Positions 5,801 to 12,066 are shown, numbered from the stretch's first letter. The stretch: 12,066 nt of DNA from Stramenopiles sp. TOSAG23-3 (GCA_900128585.1 LT642712.1:1-12066), one strand, 5' to 3'. Notes: a model not told the origin generated them from the letters alone. Made by a program: numbers and translations.

Positions 5801-8151
5801 TGTCGCTTGAAAAGGAGATCGAAGAGAAAAATAAAGGTCGACCCGAAGGAGAGAAACTACCTTCGCCGTTGATATCCGCCACCACCTCTTTGTTTTCTTC
5901 GCCGCACGTGCCCATTTTGATTCGTATTGGGGTTCCGATAGTGCTTTTGGCCAACGCTGTATTTTTTTTATCGGGCCATTTGTCGCTTGGTGCTTTAGTG
6001 CGAGTGTATTTGAACGTTGCGGGCGAAGACGTGCTCATCCCCGACGTCTTTACTTTCTCCATGGCACAGTCGACTATAGATATGTGGAATGCAAACGCCA
6101 AGTTTCTTGCCATTATTATTGTCATTTTTAGTGGAATGTGGCCTTACACGAAAATAAGCATTTCTATGTTTCTCTGGATGGCCCCGCCCACGTGGTACGC
6201 CCCTTCTTCGCGCGAAGCAGCGTTTATGTGCTTGGACGGGCTCGGAAAATGGAGCATCATCGACATATTTGTTCTAGTCCTTTCAATGGTGGGATTTCAC
6301 CTCATAATCAACAGCCCCGAGGTTTCGTTTCTCCCTCCAGACTTTTGGAAAGTCGAAGTCAGTGTTGTTCCAGTTTGGGGCTTGTACGCCAATCTAATTG
6401 CACAGGTCCAGTCACAAATCATATCGCACATTTGTATATATTGCCACCGCAACTCGATCGCAGCCGCGGAAGAAGAAATGGGGCATAGGCTGATAGACAT
6501 CGGATCGGTGAAAAAGCTATTGGAAGAGAGAAAAGTAGAAATTAAAATCCATAGCAATCCCGTGGCAAGTAGGGAAAAAGGGCTAGGAGATTTGCCCACA
6601 CTGGTCGAGGTTCCGGAAGAAAGCTCTGGGGAGTCCAGTAAAATGGAATCTTTTGATGGCATTACTAGGGCCGCAGAGAAAGCCCAAAAGAAAACAGCTG
6701 CGACCAGAACCCGTGCTCGCAGTACGTGGCTAACCTCACAGAACAATATCCCGGGCCCAAGAAAAGCGTTGCTCCATAAAAAGGCAAGCTTACGCAGCCA
6801 TTATTTCGAAATGAAATCGGACGAGGGGGAAGCAGGCGAGATTGGGCGCTTGAGGATTCAAGTATCCCCTTGCGGTCAATGGCTGGTAATTTTTGGCATC
6901 ATTTTTACCGAGTTAATTTTGGTTGTCGGAACGATTACCCCCAGCTTTTATATGAACACCAAAGGTTTAGCTGGTTTGGCGATTGATTTGGGTAAAACGA
7001 ATACATCGAATAAACAGTATTCCATCCTAAGTACAGTTGAGAGCATTGGCAACCAAATTGATCCCGATGAGACGATCTCCGTGATCGGAATTGGCTCCAT
7101 TGCGGGTTTTTTCCTGCTGACCACGGTAATCATCCCCAACTTGCAGCTTCTGGGCTTGTTCCTAATGTGGACCTTAAAGCTGAGTTTGCAAAACCAGAAA
7201 AAGCTGTTTCTTATCAACGAAGCTCTGAGCGCCTGGCAGTACCTCGAAGTGTACATAATAGCGATAGGAGTAGCCAGTTTGCAGATGGCTGACATCAGCG
7301 GCCAAATAGCAAGGCCCCTGTGTAGGAATCTGGACGAAACTTTTGACATGTTGGCGACTTACGGGGTTGTGGACCGGATCAACGCGAACTGCTTTACCGT
7401 GTTGTCGGGGGTCGAGGATGGAATGCAGATTCTTTTGGTAGGTGCAGTTTTGTTGAATATTTTCAACATGCTGGTAAACAGGGCCACTGTTGCTGCTTTG
7501 CAGGACAGGGAGGCCCGGCTGCGAGGCGATGTATTGGAGGGCAACGCGGAACGCCCCAAAAGTTTCTTCAGAGACAGTTGCATAAAATACCTACTGTTCA
7601 GTTGCTGTTGCTGTGTGCGCTATGTCGCCGAAGAGCATGACGATAAAAACGAGGACGAAAGCGATACAGCCTCACTGTCGACCACAGGAGGAACCACTAG
7701 GAAGCGAACGGTGACTTTAAGCGGGACACGAAAGCGTGTTATGACCTGGGGAAGCGCTCGCCCCAGTCGCACAATGAGCGTTGTCAGTGTGTTTGTCCCA
7801 GAAGAGAAAAATGGTCTTCCTCCGCACTGGGAAGAGGTCACGTCCGAGGGAGGTGATGTTTATTATTGGCACTCGTTAACGGGAGAAACACAATGGGAAA
7901 ACCCAACAAACAATAGGAGGGGCTCGAGCCTTTCCCGGGTGGAATTGGTCGATGAAGCCACTGGGAAAGTATATTTCTGGAATCAACAAACGGGGAGTAC
8001 GAGATGGAAGCCGGACCAGGAAGACGCGGTGTCTGCACCGGAGCAGTTGCTTGAAGAATTGGTCGACGAAAAATCGGGGCAGACTTACTATTGGAATAAA
8101 GCGACAGGGAGCACGAAATGGAAGGAAGGCAAGAAGTCAGCTTCCTTATAA
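2800..8151 (+). CDS. TULIP-like ectodomain / tandem PqiA-like membrane domains / WW tail protein
   Basis: Predicted polytopic membrane protein of 1783 residues, probably involved in lipid binding or transfer at the cell surface or an endomembrane. The order is: signal peptide (1 to about 18); ectodomain to about 965 with many N-X-S/T sites and a BPI/LBP-like module (about 154-325); TM1 (968-987); PqiA-like domain 1 (about 1038-1215); a charged cytosolic loop (about 1216-1357); PqiA-like domain 2 (about 1358-1563); SCCCCV (1601-1606), which may be palmitoylated; a basic Ser/Thr tail; and WW modules (1673-1776). In bacteria PqiA works with the MCE lipid carrier PqiB; the lipid role here is inferred from that and from the TULIP-like module. 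ATG 2800 is chosen because a signal peptide follows at once and a purine lies at -3. One frame holds throughout, with no intron. It is tandem with VPS53 and convergent with the next gene. I recognise the domains but know no gene name. The PqiA and WW calls are firmer than the TULIP call. Confidence 0.85.
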   Translation: MRLFAALLLLSLGTTVAAVNASNATVELYYLSHVAVIGVRSNTSVDPVNGTVTTVSPSTNNTIDDPDVASFVNTTEYERARNTTYKFLQCSYGNVVEGSESACHNSIVLESETKRQAVNTLERVVMKVTQAMYLGNGTGRRRLITRRDLGGSDWDELNAVFRGVVMKIPDQSMEKSIWPSTLKVFIKTIRCGQIGIGNIDIQSTASSNNAVNANVKLQSLDILCSAEYTYKYGWFGGSGRVSAGGTEQSIDTTITLNEDGTASINSCSSNVDLSQLSFSGGIVSKIADTFKGMFRSKLESTLGTTICDELGPLGSTFITSLAKTVRNETHPYVPVANGGSYVDVSEGPMLKENTLAKEVKAALISWKSALISPNSTDPLALLVPQAFSAVNEYFSNKETGINHFLRKYVLEDDGTLVLDFTTTESERGFIMYDGVDPLTSTSLGMSRVVVTGLDQFQTFRPLVVLGDQTLGHELRMEGRVTASASLSLTIGPSTAPGSMIDEHNGNTVRENPQLSLSISDLYLDAATFVGVSKEKALSVKVGSIQQAALPCLSSTFHEMEVRKFISTIRDIEEPLFSGFISVGIDRLFSQALHLVYLKFEDRMKLAMPNYLTTAGSEMMNELIDDYVASHNQTHEKTCPAPALPYKSGEYINFRTNDLWNQFQSAALGPFVENNASMLNKLISDMTDAGSVHNLLGENLTEKNITRVQTGSGFLGDLELQAGNIGIHGLNTIHGIEMLTAKSQHHGTNFAGVDSWLPVEHNMSKHLLSTAMSVGTNDRPLEGSIDVYFAADGAKGNGYSPILNDFTFSVGISELQVLIQMLIKLDLGNLKHLQLRHVVHLDCWVSAIGELGFHQAHAKFFGSLFASIKCRTCTSPGFRELEKTLSTEQATKDLTEIANRVFDFVGKMVESNNVKTEINKWISDATTRCAIEADGYFPDGSYQDTEKIKLGAEGVPPVVVVQKDSDATLDYMLFAIVGALVGGMLMCCRFYGKERRWQRDLLSLEKEIEEKNKGRPEGEKLPSPLISATTSLFSSPHVPILIRIGVPIVLLANAVFFLSGHLSLGALVRVYLNVAGEDVLIPDVFTFSMAQSTIDMWNANAKFLAIIIVIFSGMWPYTKISISMFLWMAPPTWYAPSSREAAFMCLDGLGKWSIIDIFVLVLSMVGFHLIINSPEVSFLPPDFWKVEVSVVPVWGLYANLIAQVQSQIISHICIYCHRNSIAAAEEEMGHRLIDIGSVKKLLEERKVEIKIHSNPVASREKGLGDLPTLVEVPEESSGESSKMESFDGITRAAEKAQKKTAATRTRARSTWLTSQNNIPGPRKALLHKKASLRSHYFEMKSDEGEAGEIGRLRIQVSPCGQWLVIFGIIFTELILVVGTITPSFYMNTKGLAGLAIDLGKTNTSNKQYSILSTVESIGNQIDPDETISVIGIGSIAGFFLLTTVIIPNLQLLGLFLMWTLKLSLQNQKKLFLINEALSAWQYLEVYIIAIGVASLQMADISGQIARPLCRNLDETFDMLATYGVVDRINANCFTVLSGVEDGMQILLVGAVLLNIFNMLVNRATVAALQDREARLRGDVLEGNAERPKSFFRDSCIKYLLFSCCCCVRYVAEEHDDKNEDESDTASLSTTGGTTRKRTVTLSGTRKRVMTWGSARPSRTMSVVSVFVPEEKNGLPPHWEEVTSEGGDVYYWHSLTGETQWENPTNNRRGSSLSRVELVDEATGKVYFWNQQTGSTRWKPDQEDAVSAPEQLLEELVDEKSGQTYYWNKATGSTKWKEGKKSASL
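3259..3774 (+). other. BPI/LBP-like (TULIP) lipid-binding module, putative
   Basis: Residues about 154-325 follow the layout of the BPI/LBP/CETP N-terminal barrel. There is an opening helix with MKIPD (166-170), a GQIGIGNIDIQS strand (192-203), alternating strands, a C-S-S-N-V-D-L strand (267-273), then FSGGIVSKIADTFKGMF and a helix ending in TTICDELG (304-311). The Ser-Cys before the SGG and the later I-C-D are where BPI-family proteins carry their conserved cysteines. A second similar segment may end at about 549-600 (LPCLSSTFHEM onward). The match is by pattern, not alignment. Confidence 0.55.
5911..6444 (+). other. PqiA-like membrane domain 1
   Basis: Residues about 1038-1215. PILIRIGVPIVLLANAVFFL (first helix) is followed by SGHLSLGALV. 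After a short lumenal segment comes LAIIIVIFSGMWPYTKIS, with the Pro and Lys typical of the second PqiA helix. LGKWSIIDIFVLVLSMVGF is the family's W-S-x-x-D/E-V/I-F helix. A fourth helix contains WGLYANLIAQVQSQ. The bacterial CxxC zinc ribbon that precedes each domain is missing; the only similar pair is C1212/C1215, after the domain. Confidence 0.7.
6871..7488 (+). other. PqiA-like membrane domain 2
   Basis: Residues about 1358-1563. WLVIFGIIFTELILVVGTIT is the first helix. IGSIAGFFLLTTVIIPNLQL is the second, with the conserved Pro. WQYLEVYIIAIGVASLQM is the W-x-x-x-E-V/I helix matching WSIIDIF of domain 1, and GMQILLVGAVLLNIFNM is the fourth. The order matches domain 1, so the two are probably an ancient duplication, as in bacterial PqiA and LetA/YebS, which also carry two such domains. 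Confidence 0.6.
7816..8127 (+). other. C-terminal cluster of one WW domain and two WW-like repeats
   Basis: WW modules bind short proline-rich peptides. WW1 (residues 1673-1702) is complete: LPPHWEEV, GGDVYYW, ETQWENP, with W1677, the aromatic triplet 1688-1690, W1699 and P1702. WW2 (about 1713-1738) keeps VYFW, W1736 and P1738 but has Val where the first Trp belongs. WW3 (about 1748-1776) keeps YYW and W1774 but lacks the first Trp and the closing Pro. Only WW1 is likely to be a standard ligand binder. Confidence 0.85.
7942..8121 (+). repeat. Tandem duplication encoding WW-like repeats 2 and 3
   Basis: Two 66-base units, 7942-8007 and 8056-8121, lie 114 bases apart. They begin with GAATTGGTCGAYGAA and end alike (ACGGGGAGTACGAGATGG against ACAGGGAGCACGAAATGG). 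They differ mainly in their middle and at silent sites, which points to a fairly recent in-frame duplication of one exon-less WW unit. Confidence 0.8.
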
Positions 8152-8426
8152 TTTAGAGAAGACAAAAAAGTACGTAATAATTTAGAGTACGAGTGTTGAG
8201 CTTTTGAATGAAGTTTTTGAAGCTACAATGAAAGTAAATATTCTTAAAAAACACACCCAATGTAATTCAATTTTAATTATCATATTTTGAATAACAGCCA
8301 ATTTTTTGTTTTCAATTCAGTTGTTTTAAATCTAAAATATGACAATGATACACACTAATTATGAGAAAGTAAATGTTTCCATTGACTTCGCTATGTAATT
8401 TAAACCGAACACAAATAACTTACCCT
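8152..8426. other. AT-rich spacer between convergent genes
   Basis: These 275 bases separate the 3' ends of two convergent genes and must hold both 3' UTRs. A TGTAA lies at 8261-8265, about 110 bases past the plus-strand stop. I see no RNA gene, coding sequence or repeat beyond simple AT-rich tracts. Confidence 0.75.
8332..8422 (-). other. Candidate 3'-UTR intron of the PX-ADCK gene (weak)
   Basis: On the minus strand, GTAAGT (8422 down to 8417) begins four bases after the TAG stop, in the context AGAGG/GTAAGTT. A possible acceptor, ATATTTTAG, ends at 8332, giving a 91-base interval. The stop precedes the donor, so the protein would not change. AG dinucleotides are common here, so the acceptor choice is arbitrary. 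Confidence 0.2.
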
Positions 8427-11400
8427 CTATGAACTTGCAGGAAGGTTATCACCCATAAAAAATGTTGGGGTTCCAACTTCAGGAAAGTGGGATTGGAGGA
8501 CATCAAGCACTCGTTTAAAGACGATTGATTTTCGCTGCAAACGGTTTACAGTCAACCCAATTGTTACTCCTGCATGGGGAATCGACATTCCCATTGAGCC
8601 GCCAACCCCCCCATGCCCAAAGGCATATTTTGTCTTTGCATTGTCCACTGAGAAACCAAATCGCCTATACCCAAGGCCAAACTCTGACTCCATTTCATGC
8701 CCATCTTCCACCTGGAATTTTGCAAAAGAATGGGTTATCTGTGTTGCGTTTGCTATTGTTGCAGAAGAAAGCAATGGACTTGTTCCTGTGCGCATATTTG
8801 CAGTGGGAGCAAGGAGATCATAAAACATGGCAATCGCTCTTGCACTAAAATGCCCATTTGCGGCCGGTATCACAGAATGCCTGACTTTCTTGCTGTTGTA
8901 CACTTTCATGTCAAACAAAAAGCTTTTTGTTTTTAAATTCTCAAGCAATTGTTTAACTGAACTGTTTTTCTTCTTCCCATCAAAAGATGTCTTAAGCTTT
9001 TCAACACCAGCGCTTATACGTTCGGTGATTTGGTCTAGTTCACCGATGTCCACACCATCTGAATCATCCCTATTATTGTTACCCCCTTCCACCATGTTGG
9101 AAGGGTCCAAAGTAGCAAGCCTGGAATAATGAACACTCTCCGGCTCCAGCCAATCCTTTTGAACACCGATCATTGCCTCTGTCTCCAAATGGAGGGGCCG
9201 AAAGATTCGAGACGTGACAAATTCTTGAAAAGATTGCCCTGACACAGCATGTACTAGCCCACCAACAAGCCAGCCAAAGGATAAGTAATGGTACTGGCCG
9301 ACCTTAGAATCTTGGAGCTCTTCTTCTGTTTTTTTATCGCTTGGTATGTCACACATAGCAGTGCACATATAATCGAAGTCACAAAACTGCTCAAACGTAA
9401 TTTTCTCCGGCATTGCGTGCTGCATGCGTGCTCGGTGGGTCAACAAATGGGAAATTGTCAAGTCAGGGTGTTTTTCTCCAAATTCCGGCCAGTACTTTAT
9501 TACCAGGTCATCGTAGCTTGCAATCAAACCATCTTGCACTAGAAGGTGAAGCGCAGTCGCCGTAAATGCTTTTGTGCAAGAAAAACTATTGAACAGTGAG
9601 TATGGCTGAACTTGTTGCGAGGGACCTTTGCTGTTTTGATGGCCAGCCGTAACATCCGCTACAATAAAACCGCCTTGTACTACTGCACACTGGCATCCTG
9701 CAATAACCTCTGTTGACACCATGTCTTCCAACGCCCTCTTTAAGTCTTTCACCAAGATTGAATTAAGTTTTCGAAACTTGTGTTGCCCTAAATGCTGACT
9801 AGACATTTCTCTCAGCTCAAGGCAATCATTTTTTTGACGACTGTTAAACAGTGCCTCACGTGCAATTTTATAAAATATTTTGAGGGGAGACTGCACAACT
9901 TCTAGAGTACTGCACAGGCCCCGAAGAAGGTCTTGTGCACGAAGAAAAAACAGGAGATCCCCTGGAAACGCCCGTACTGGCGGAACAATGTTCGCTTCTC
10001 TCCTTGCTTTCTTTTTTGCTTCAAGCACTTTGCGCATCTTGTTCTGGCGCTTTCGGGCGGATTTTGAGGGTGCTGTATCTCTGAACAAAAACCGAATTAT
10101 GTCCATGTCACTTTGGGCATCGCTCCGGTTTAAACGTACTCCGACTTCATCAAACGCTTCCAGCAGCATAAAATAATCTTTTTGCGCAGAGGCCACCACA
10201 AGTTTACAAAATCCTAGCCGTATTTTGTTCGACAGGCGCTTGGCTAATCCAAAATCTAGCAAGACGGGTTTTGCTGGAATTCGGCGCCCATCTTCCACGG
10301 TCGGCAATTCTACCAAAATGTTCCCGGGGTGTGGGTCCCCAGAGAATACCCCTATCTTGAACATTTGCTCGCCAAATGCTTTTGTTATTTCTTTAAGGAG
10401 CCGTCCTAAGTCTACATTATGCTCCCTCAGGGCCTTCAGGTTCGTCACTTTTACGCCGTCAGAAAATTCTAGCACAATCACATATTTGGAAGAGATGCTC
10501 TGATTATCAGAAATATTTATGGGCTCTGGGACAATCACGTCTGTGGTCGTAGATTCCCTCAGTCCTTTTGCAACAATCTCGATGTTTTCTCGCTCTCGGT
10601 TAAAGTCCAACTCTTTCACTGCTTCTGTGCGCCATTCTTTCATAATTGGCCCAAAATCATACTCTGGCTCTGCCCTTGCAATGAACCAGGTGACCCACGT
10701 CAAAGCATACAGGTCAGCGCGCATGATGCTCTCAATGCCTTTGTGTTGAATTTTGACAGCGACCTGTCTCCTCGTTGATTTTAGCCGTGCTTTGTGTACC
10801 TGTGCGATCGATGCGGCCGCAAGCGGTTCTCTATTAAACTCACTGAAGATGCTGTCAAGAGGCAACTTACCAAACGCGGTTTGTAACTGCATTTTAATTT
10901 CTGAATAAGGCCTTCCGACCCCTTGGTCTTGTAGTTTACTTAGCTCCTGCACATACACTGGCGGAACGACATCGCTTCTGGCACCCATGTACTGCCCGGC
11001 TTTCATGATCATGCCCCCAAGTTCTGCCATGGTTAAATAAGCAACGATGGCAAACCTTTGGTTTACATATTTCCACCAACCGCTCCTCTCTTCCTTCTTT
11101 AGCCTGGAGGCCATTTGTTTGGCTATTTTGTAGCCTGCTATAATCGTAAACGATGAGTACAGAAACTTGGCTTCCCTTTTGACAACATTGCTGACGGGCA
11201 AGCTGATAAAATGTTTCCGGGCATTGTACAGACCAATTGTCACAGCAACCTCCCAAAGAACATTCCACAGTTGTTTTTTCCTCCCAAAAAGAGAAGAAAC
11301 GAGCGCTGCGATGCCTTTGTACGCGCTTCGCCCTACAATTGCCCAAAACACACTATCCAGGGCGAGCGGCCCAGCACTTAGCAAAAGCGAGGCGTCTCTA

Positions 11401-12059
11401 AATGCATGCGCGTATGTTGCTGATTCAAATTGCTCGGCTTGTTGATCAAGACGGCGTTGTATCATTTCGTTTTCATCGGGGCCGTGGTTTCTATCGTTCG
11501 ATGCCACACGCCCTTCTGCATTTGTGGCATTGTCGCCAGCTGGAAGGGCTTCGTCGTCGTAGTAAGACAGCTTTCTACGGACGGGAGAAGGCGGGCCGGC
11601 CGGCTGGTTCGGGACATGCCCAACAAAACGGAGGAGACGGGACTTGTCTGGCTTACCTTCTTTGGTCTGTGCTTTCTCACACACAAATGCAAGAAGGTCA
11701 TTCAAATAACATTCCAACTTTTGACTACGCGATAGCAAAAAATCCGAGGAGCGCCCTTGCAGCATGGAGAACCCTTTAGGGGGAAGCTTGGGGAGACGGC
11801 CCTGGTTTCGCATCGCCTTGTGAAGGCTTACAAATTCTGAAAAGCGCTTTTCTACGGGTTTCGAAGATAAGTATCGTATTCTGTAGAAGACAATTTTCTT
11901 CCTCTGAACAATGTCTATGATCTTAATGGGGCCCTGGGCACCTTCTTCTTCAAGTCGTTCTTGCTTTGAAAAAATGCTCTTAAAGACACCACCAAGCCTA
12001 CGCAATATCTTCTCTTCCCCGTCTATGTCCACTTTGTTGAGGTCGAACGCGTCTTTCAT
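8427..12059 (-). CDS. PX domain / ABC1-ADCK (UbiB) kinase-like / beta-lactamase-like fusion protein
   Basis: A 1210-residue three-part protein. The PX domain (about 44-150) should bind phosphoinositides on endomembranes. The ABC1/ADCK domain (about 340-760) has KAGQ (353-356), Ala-rich loop AAAS (414-417), Lys436, E483/D485, GDPHPGN (574-580) and DFG (602-604), so it should bind nucleotide; ADCK/UbiB proteins support coenzyme Q and other isoprenoid-lipid pathways. The third part (about 767-1195) is a class C beta-lactamase-like serine hydrolase with S827-C-T-K830, a YHYLS stretch (923-927) and HGG (1149-1151). An ABC1/beta-lactamase fusion is known in plants (Arabidopsis At5g24810), as I recall; the PX addition is the unusual part. 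The N-terminus is acidic, with no obvious organelle transit peptide. The ATG at 12059 is the first visible start, but the frame stays open to the edge, so the true start may lie upstream. A basic insertion (about 666-690) interrupts the kinase C-lobe. Its substrate cannot be told from the sequence. Confidence 0.9.
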   Translation of the reverse strand: MKDAFDLNKVDIDGEEKILRRLGGVFKSIFSKQERLEEEGAQGPIKIIDIVQRKKIVFYRIRYLSSKPVEKRFSEFVSLHKAMRNQGRLPKLPPKGFSMLQGRSSDFLLSRSQKLECYLNDLLAFVCEKAQTKEGKPDKSRLLRFVGHVPNQPAGPPSPVRRKLSYYDDEALPAGDNATNAEGRVASNDRNHGPDENEMIQRRLDQQAEQFESATYAHAFRDASLLLSAGPLALDSVFWAIVGRSAYKGIAALVSSLFGRKKQLWNVLWEVAVTIGLYNARKHFISLPVSNVVKREAKFLYSSFTIIAGYKIAKQMASRLKKEERSGWWKYVNQRFAIVAYLTMAELGGMIMKAGQYMGARSDVVPPVYVQELSKLQDQGVGRPYSEIKMQLQTAFGKLPLDSIFSEFNREPLAAASIAQVHKARLKSTRRQVAVKIQHKGIESIMRADLYALTWVTWFIARAEPEYDFGPIMKEWRTEAVKELDFNRERENIEIVAKGLRESTTTDVIVPEPINISDNQSISSKYVIVLEFSDGVKVTNLKALREHNVDLGRLLKEITKAFGEQMFKIGVFSGDPHPGNILVELPTVEDGRRIPAKPVLLDFGLAKRLSNKIRLGFCKLVVASAQKDYFMLLEAFDEVGVRLNRSDAQSDMDIIRFLFRDTAPSKSARKRQNKMRKVLEAKKKARREANIVPPVRAFPGDLLFFLRAQDLLRGLCSTLEVVQSPLKIFYKIAREALFNSRQKNDCLELREMSSQHLGQHKFRKLNSILVKDLKRALEDMVSTEVIAGCQCAVVQGGFIVADVTAGHQNSKGPSQQVQPYSLFNSFSCTKAFTATALHLLVQDGLIASYDDLVIKYWPEFGEKHPDLTISHLLTHRARMQHAMPEKITFEQFCDFDYMCTAMCDIPSDKKTEEELQDSKVGQYHYLSFGWLVGGLVHAVSGQSFQEFVTSRIFRPLHLETEAMIGVQKDWLEPESVHYSRLATLDPSNMVEGGNNNRDDSDGVDIGELDQITERISAGVEKLKTSFDGKKKNSSVKQLLENLKTKSFLFDMKVYNSKKVRHSVIPAANGHFSARAIAMFYDLLAPTANMRTGTSPLLSSATIANATQITHSFAKFQVEDGHEMESEFGLGYRRFGFSVDNAKTKYAFGHGGVGGSMGMSIPHAGVTIGLTVNRLQRKSIVFKRVLDVLQSHFPEVGTPTFFMGDNLPASS
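8475..9761 (-). other. Class C beta-lactamase-like serine hydrolase domain
   Basis: Residues about 767-1195. FNSFSCTKAFTATALHLL holds the SxxK nucleophile and base. LTISHLLTHRA is the usual helix after the active-site region. YHYLSFGWLVGGLV is the second motif, and FGHGGVGGSMGMS the third (HGG in place of KTG). An insertion rich in Asn and Asp (about 990-1050) precedes the IPAANGHFSARA block. Relatives include LACTB and EstB-type esterases. Confidence 0.88.
9780..11042 (-). other. ABC1/ADCK/UbiB kinase-like domain
   Basis: Residues about 340-760. All hallmark elements of the family are visible: the KxGQ helix, the Ala-rich nucleotide loop that replaces the Gly-rich loop of ordinary kinases, the VAVK lysine, the ExD pair, GDPHPGN and DFG. 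No key residue is missing. Two hydrophobic stretches before it (about 225-257 and 264-277) may lie on or in a membrane. Confidence 0.92.
11610..11930 (-). other. PX phosphoinositide-binding domain
   Basis: Residues about 44-150. IVFYRIRYLS is followed by VEKRFSEFVSLHKAM, which carries the R-[YF]-x-x-F signature (Arg72), then RLPKLPPKGF, the proline-rich membrane loop with its basic residue, and RSQKLECYLNDLL, with the second conserved Arg (111). The residues expected for PI3P binding appear present. Confidence 0.85.
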
Positions 12060-12066
12060 CGATAGT

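Noticed and set aside
8475-9761. Beta-lactamase-like domain as an antibiotic resistance gene
   Set aside because: It is one part of a eukaryotic fusion protein with YxS and HGG variants, as in LACTB or esterase relatives. Nothing suggests resistance.
10956-10967. PPVY motif (residues 365-368) in the ADCK protein as a possible ligand for the neighbour's WW domain
   Set aside because: This stretch corresponds to the conserved segment just after KxGQ in ADCK proteins and should be part of the fold, so the match is probably chance.
1-12066. Mobile elements, CRISPR arrays, tRNA or rRNA genes, viral genes
   Set aside because: I found no transposase, integrase or reverse transcriptase motifs, no long terminal or regularly spaced repeats, and no tRNA-like cloverleaf. 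All large frames are accounted for by the three genes.

Overview
The window comes from a nuclear genome of a unicellular eukaryote with few introns. All three genes encode eukaryotic proteins (a GARP/EARP tethering subunit, a glycosylated multi-domain membrane protein with WW modules, and a PX-domain atypical kinase). Each is a single uninterrupted reading frame, and the spacers are short and AT-rich. A stramenopile (for example thraustochytrid or pelagophyte type) or a green picoalga would fit. The sequence does not settle which, and I do not name a species.

Layout: (1) 1-2112, plus strand, is the 3' part of VPS53, cut by the left edge and very GC-rich at third codon positions. (2) 2113-2799 is an AT-rich spacer with an 81-nt pure pyrimidine tract, a small GAA/TTC inverted repeat, a C9 run and a candidate 5'-UTR intron. 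(3) 2800-8151, plus strand, is a 1783-residue protein. It has a signal peptide, a long N-glycosylated ectodomain that starts with a BPI/LBP-like (TULIP) lipid-binding module, two PqiA-like membrane domains, a basic tail with phosphosite-like repeats, and three WW or WW-like modules. (4) 8152-8426 is a short AT-rich spacer between convergent genes. (5) 8427-12059, minus strand, is a 1210-residue protein fusing a PX phosphoinositide-binding domain, an ABC1/ADCK/UbiB kinase-like domain with all key residues, and a class C beta-lactamase-like serine hydrolase domain. Its start lies seven bases from the right edge, so the 5' end may be incomplete.

The main result is the central gene. In bacteria, PqiA-type membrane proteins work with MCE proteins (PqiB) that carry lipids across the periplasm. 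Here two PqiA-like domains sit in one chain with a TULIP-like ectodomain, as if a eukaryotic lipid carrier had taken the place of the MCE partner. WW modules on the cytosolic side would allow recruitment of partners. The PX-ADCK-hydrolase fusion is the second item. Its PX domain points to PI3P-bearing endomembranes rather than the mitochondria or plastids where most ADCK proteins act. All three genes can be linked to endomembranes or lipids, but eukaryotic gene order gives little ground for reading them as one system.
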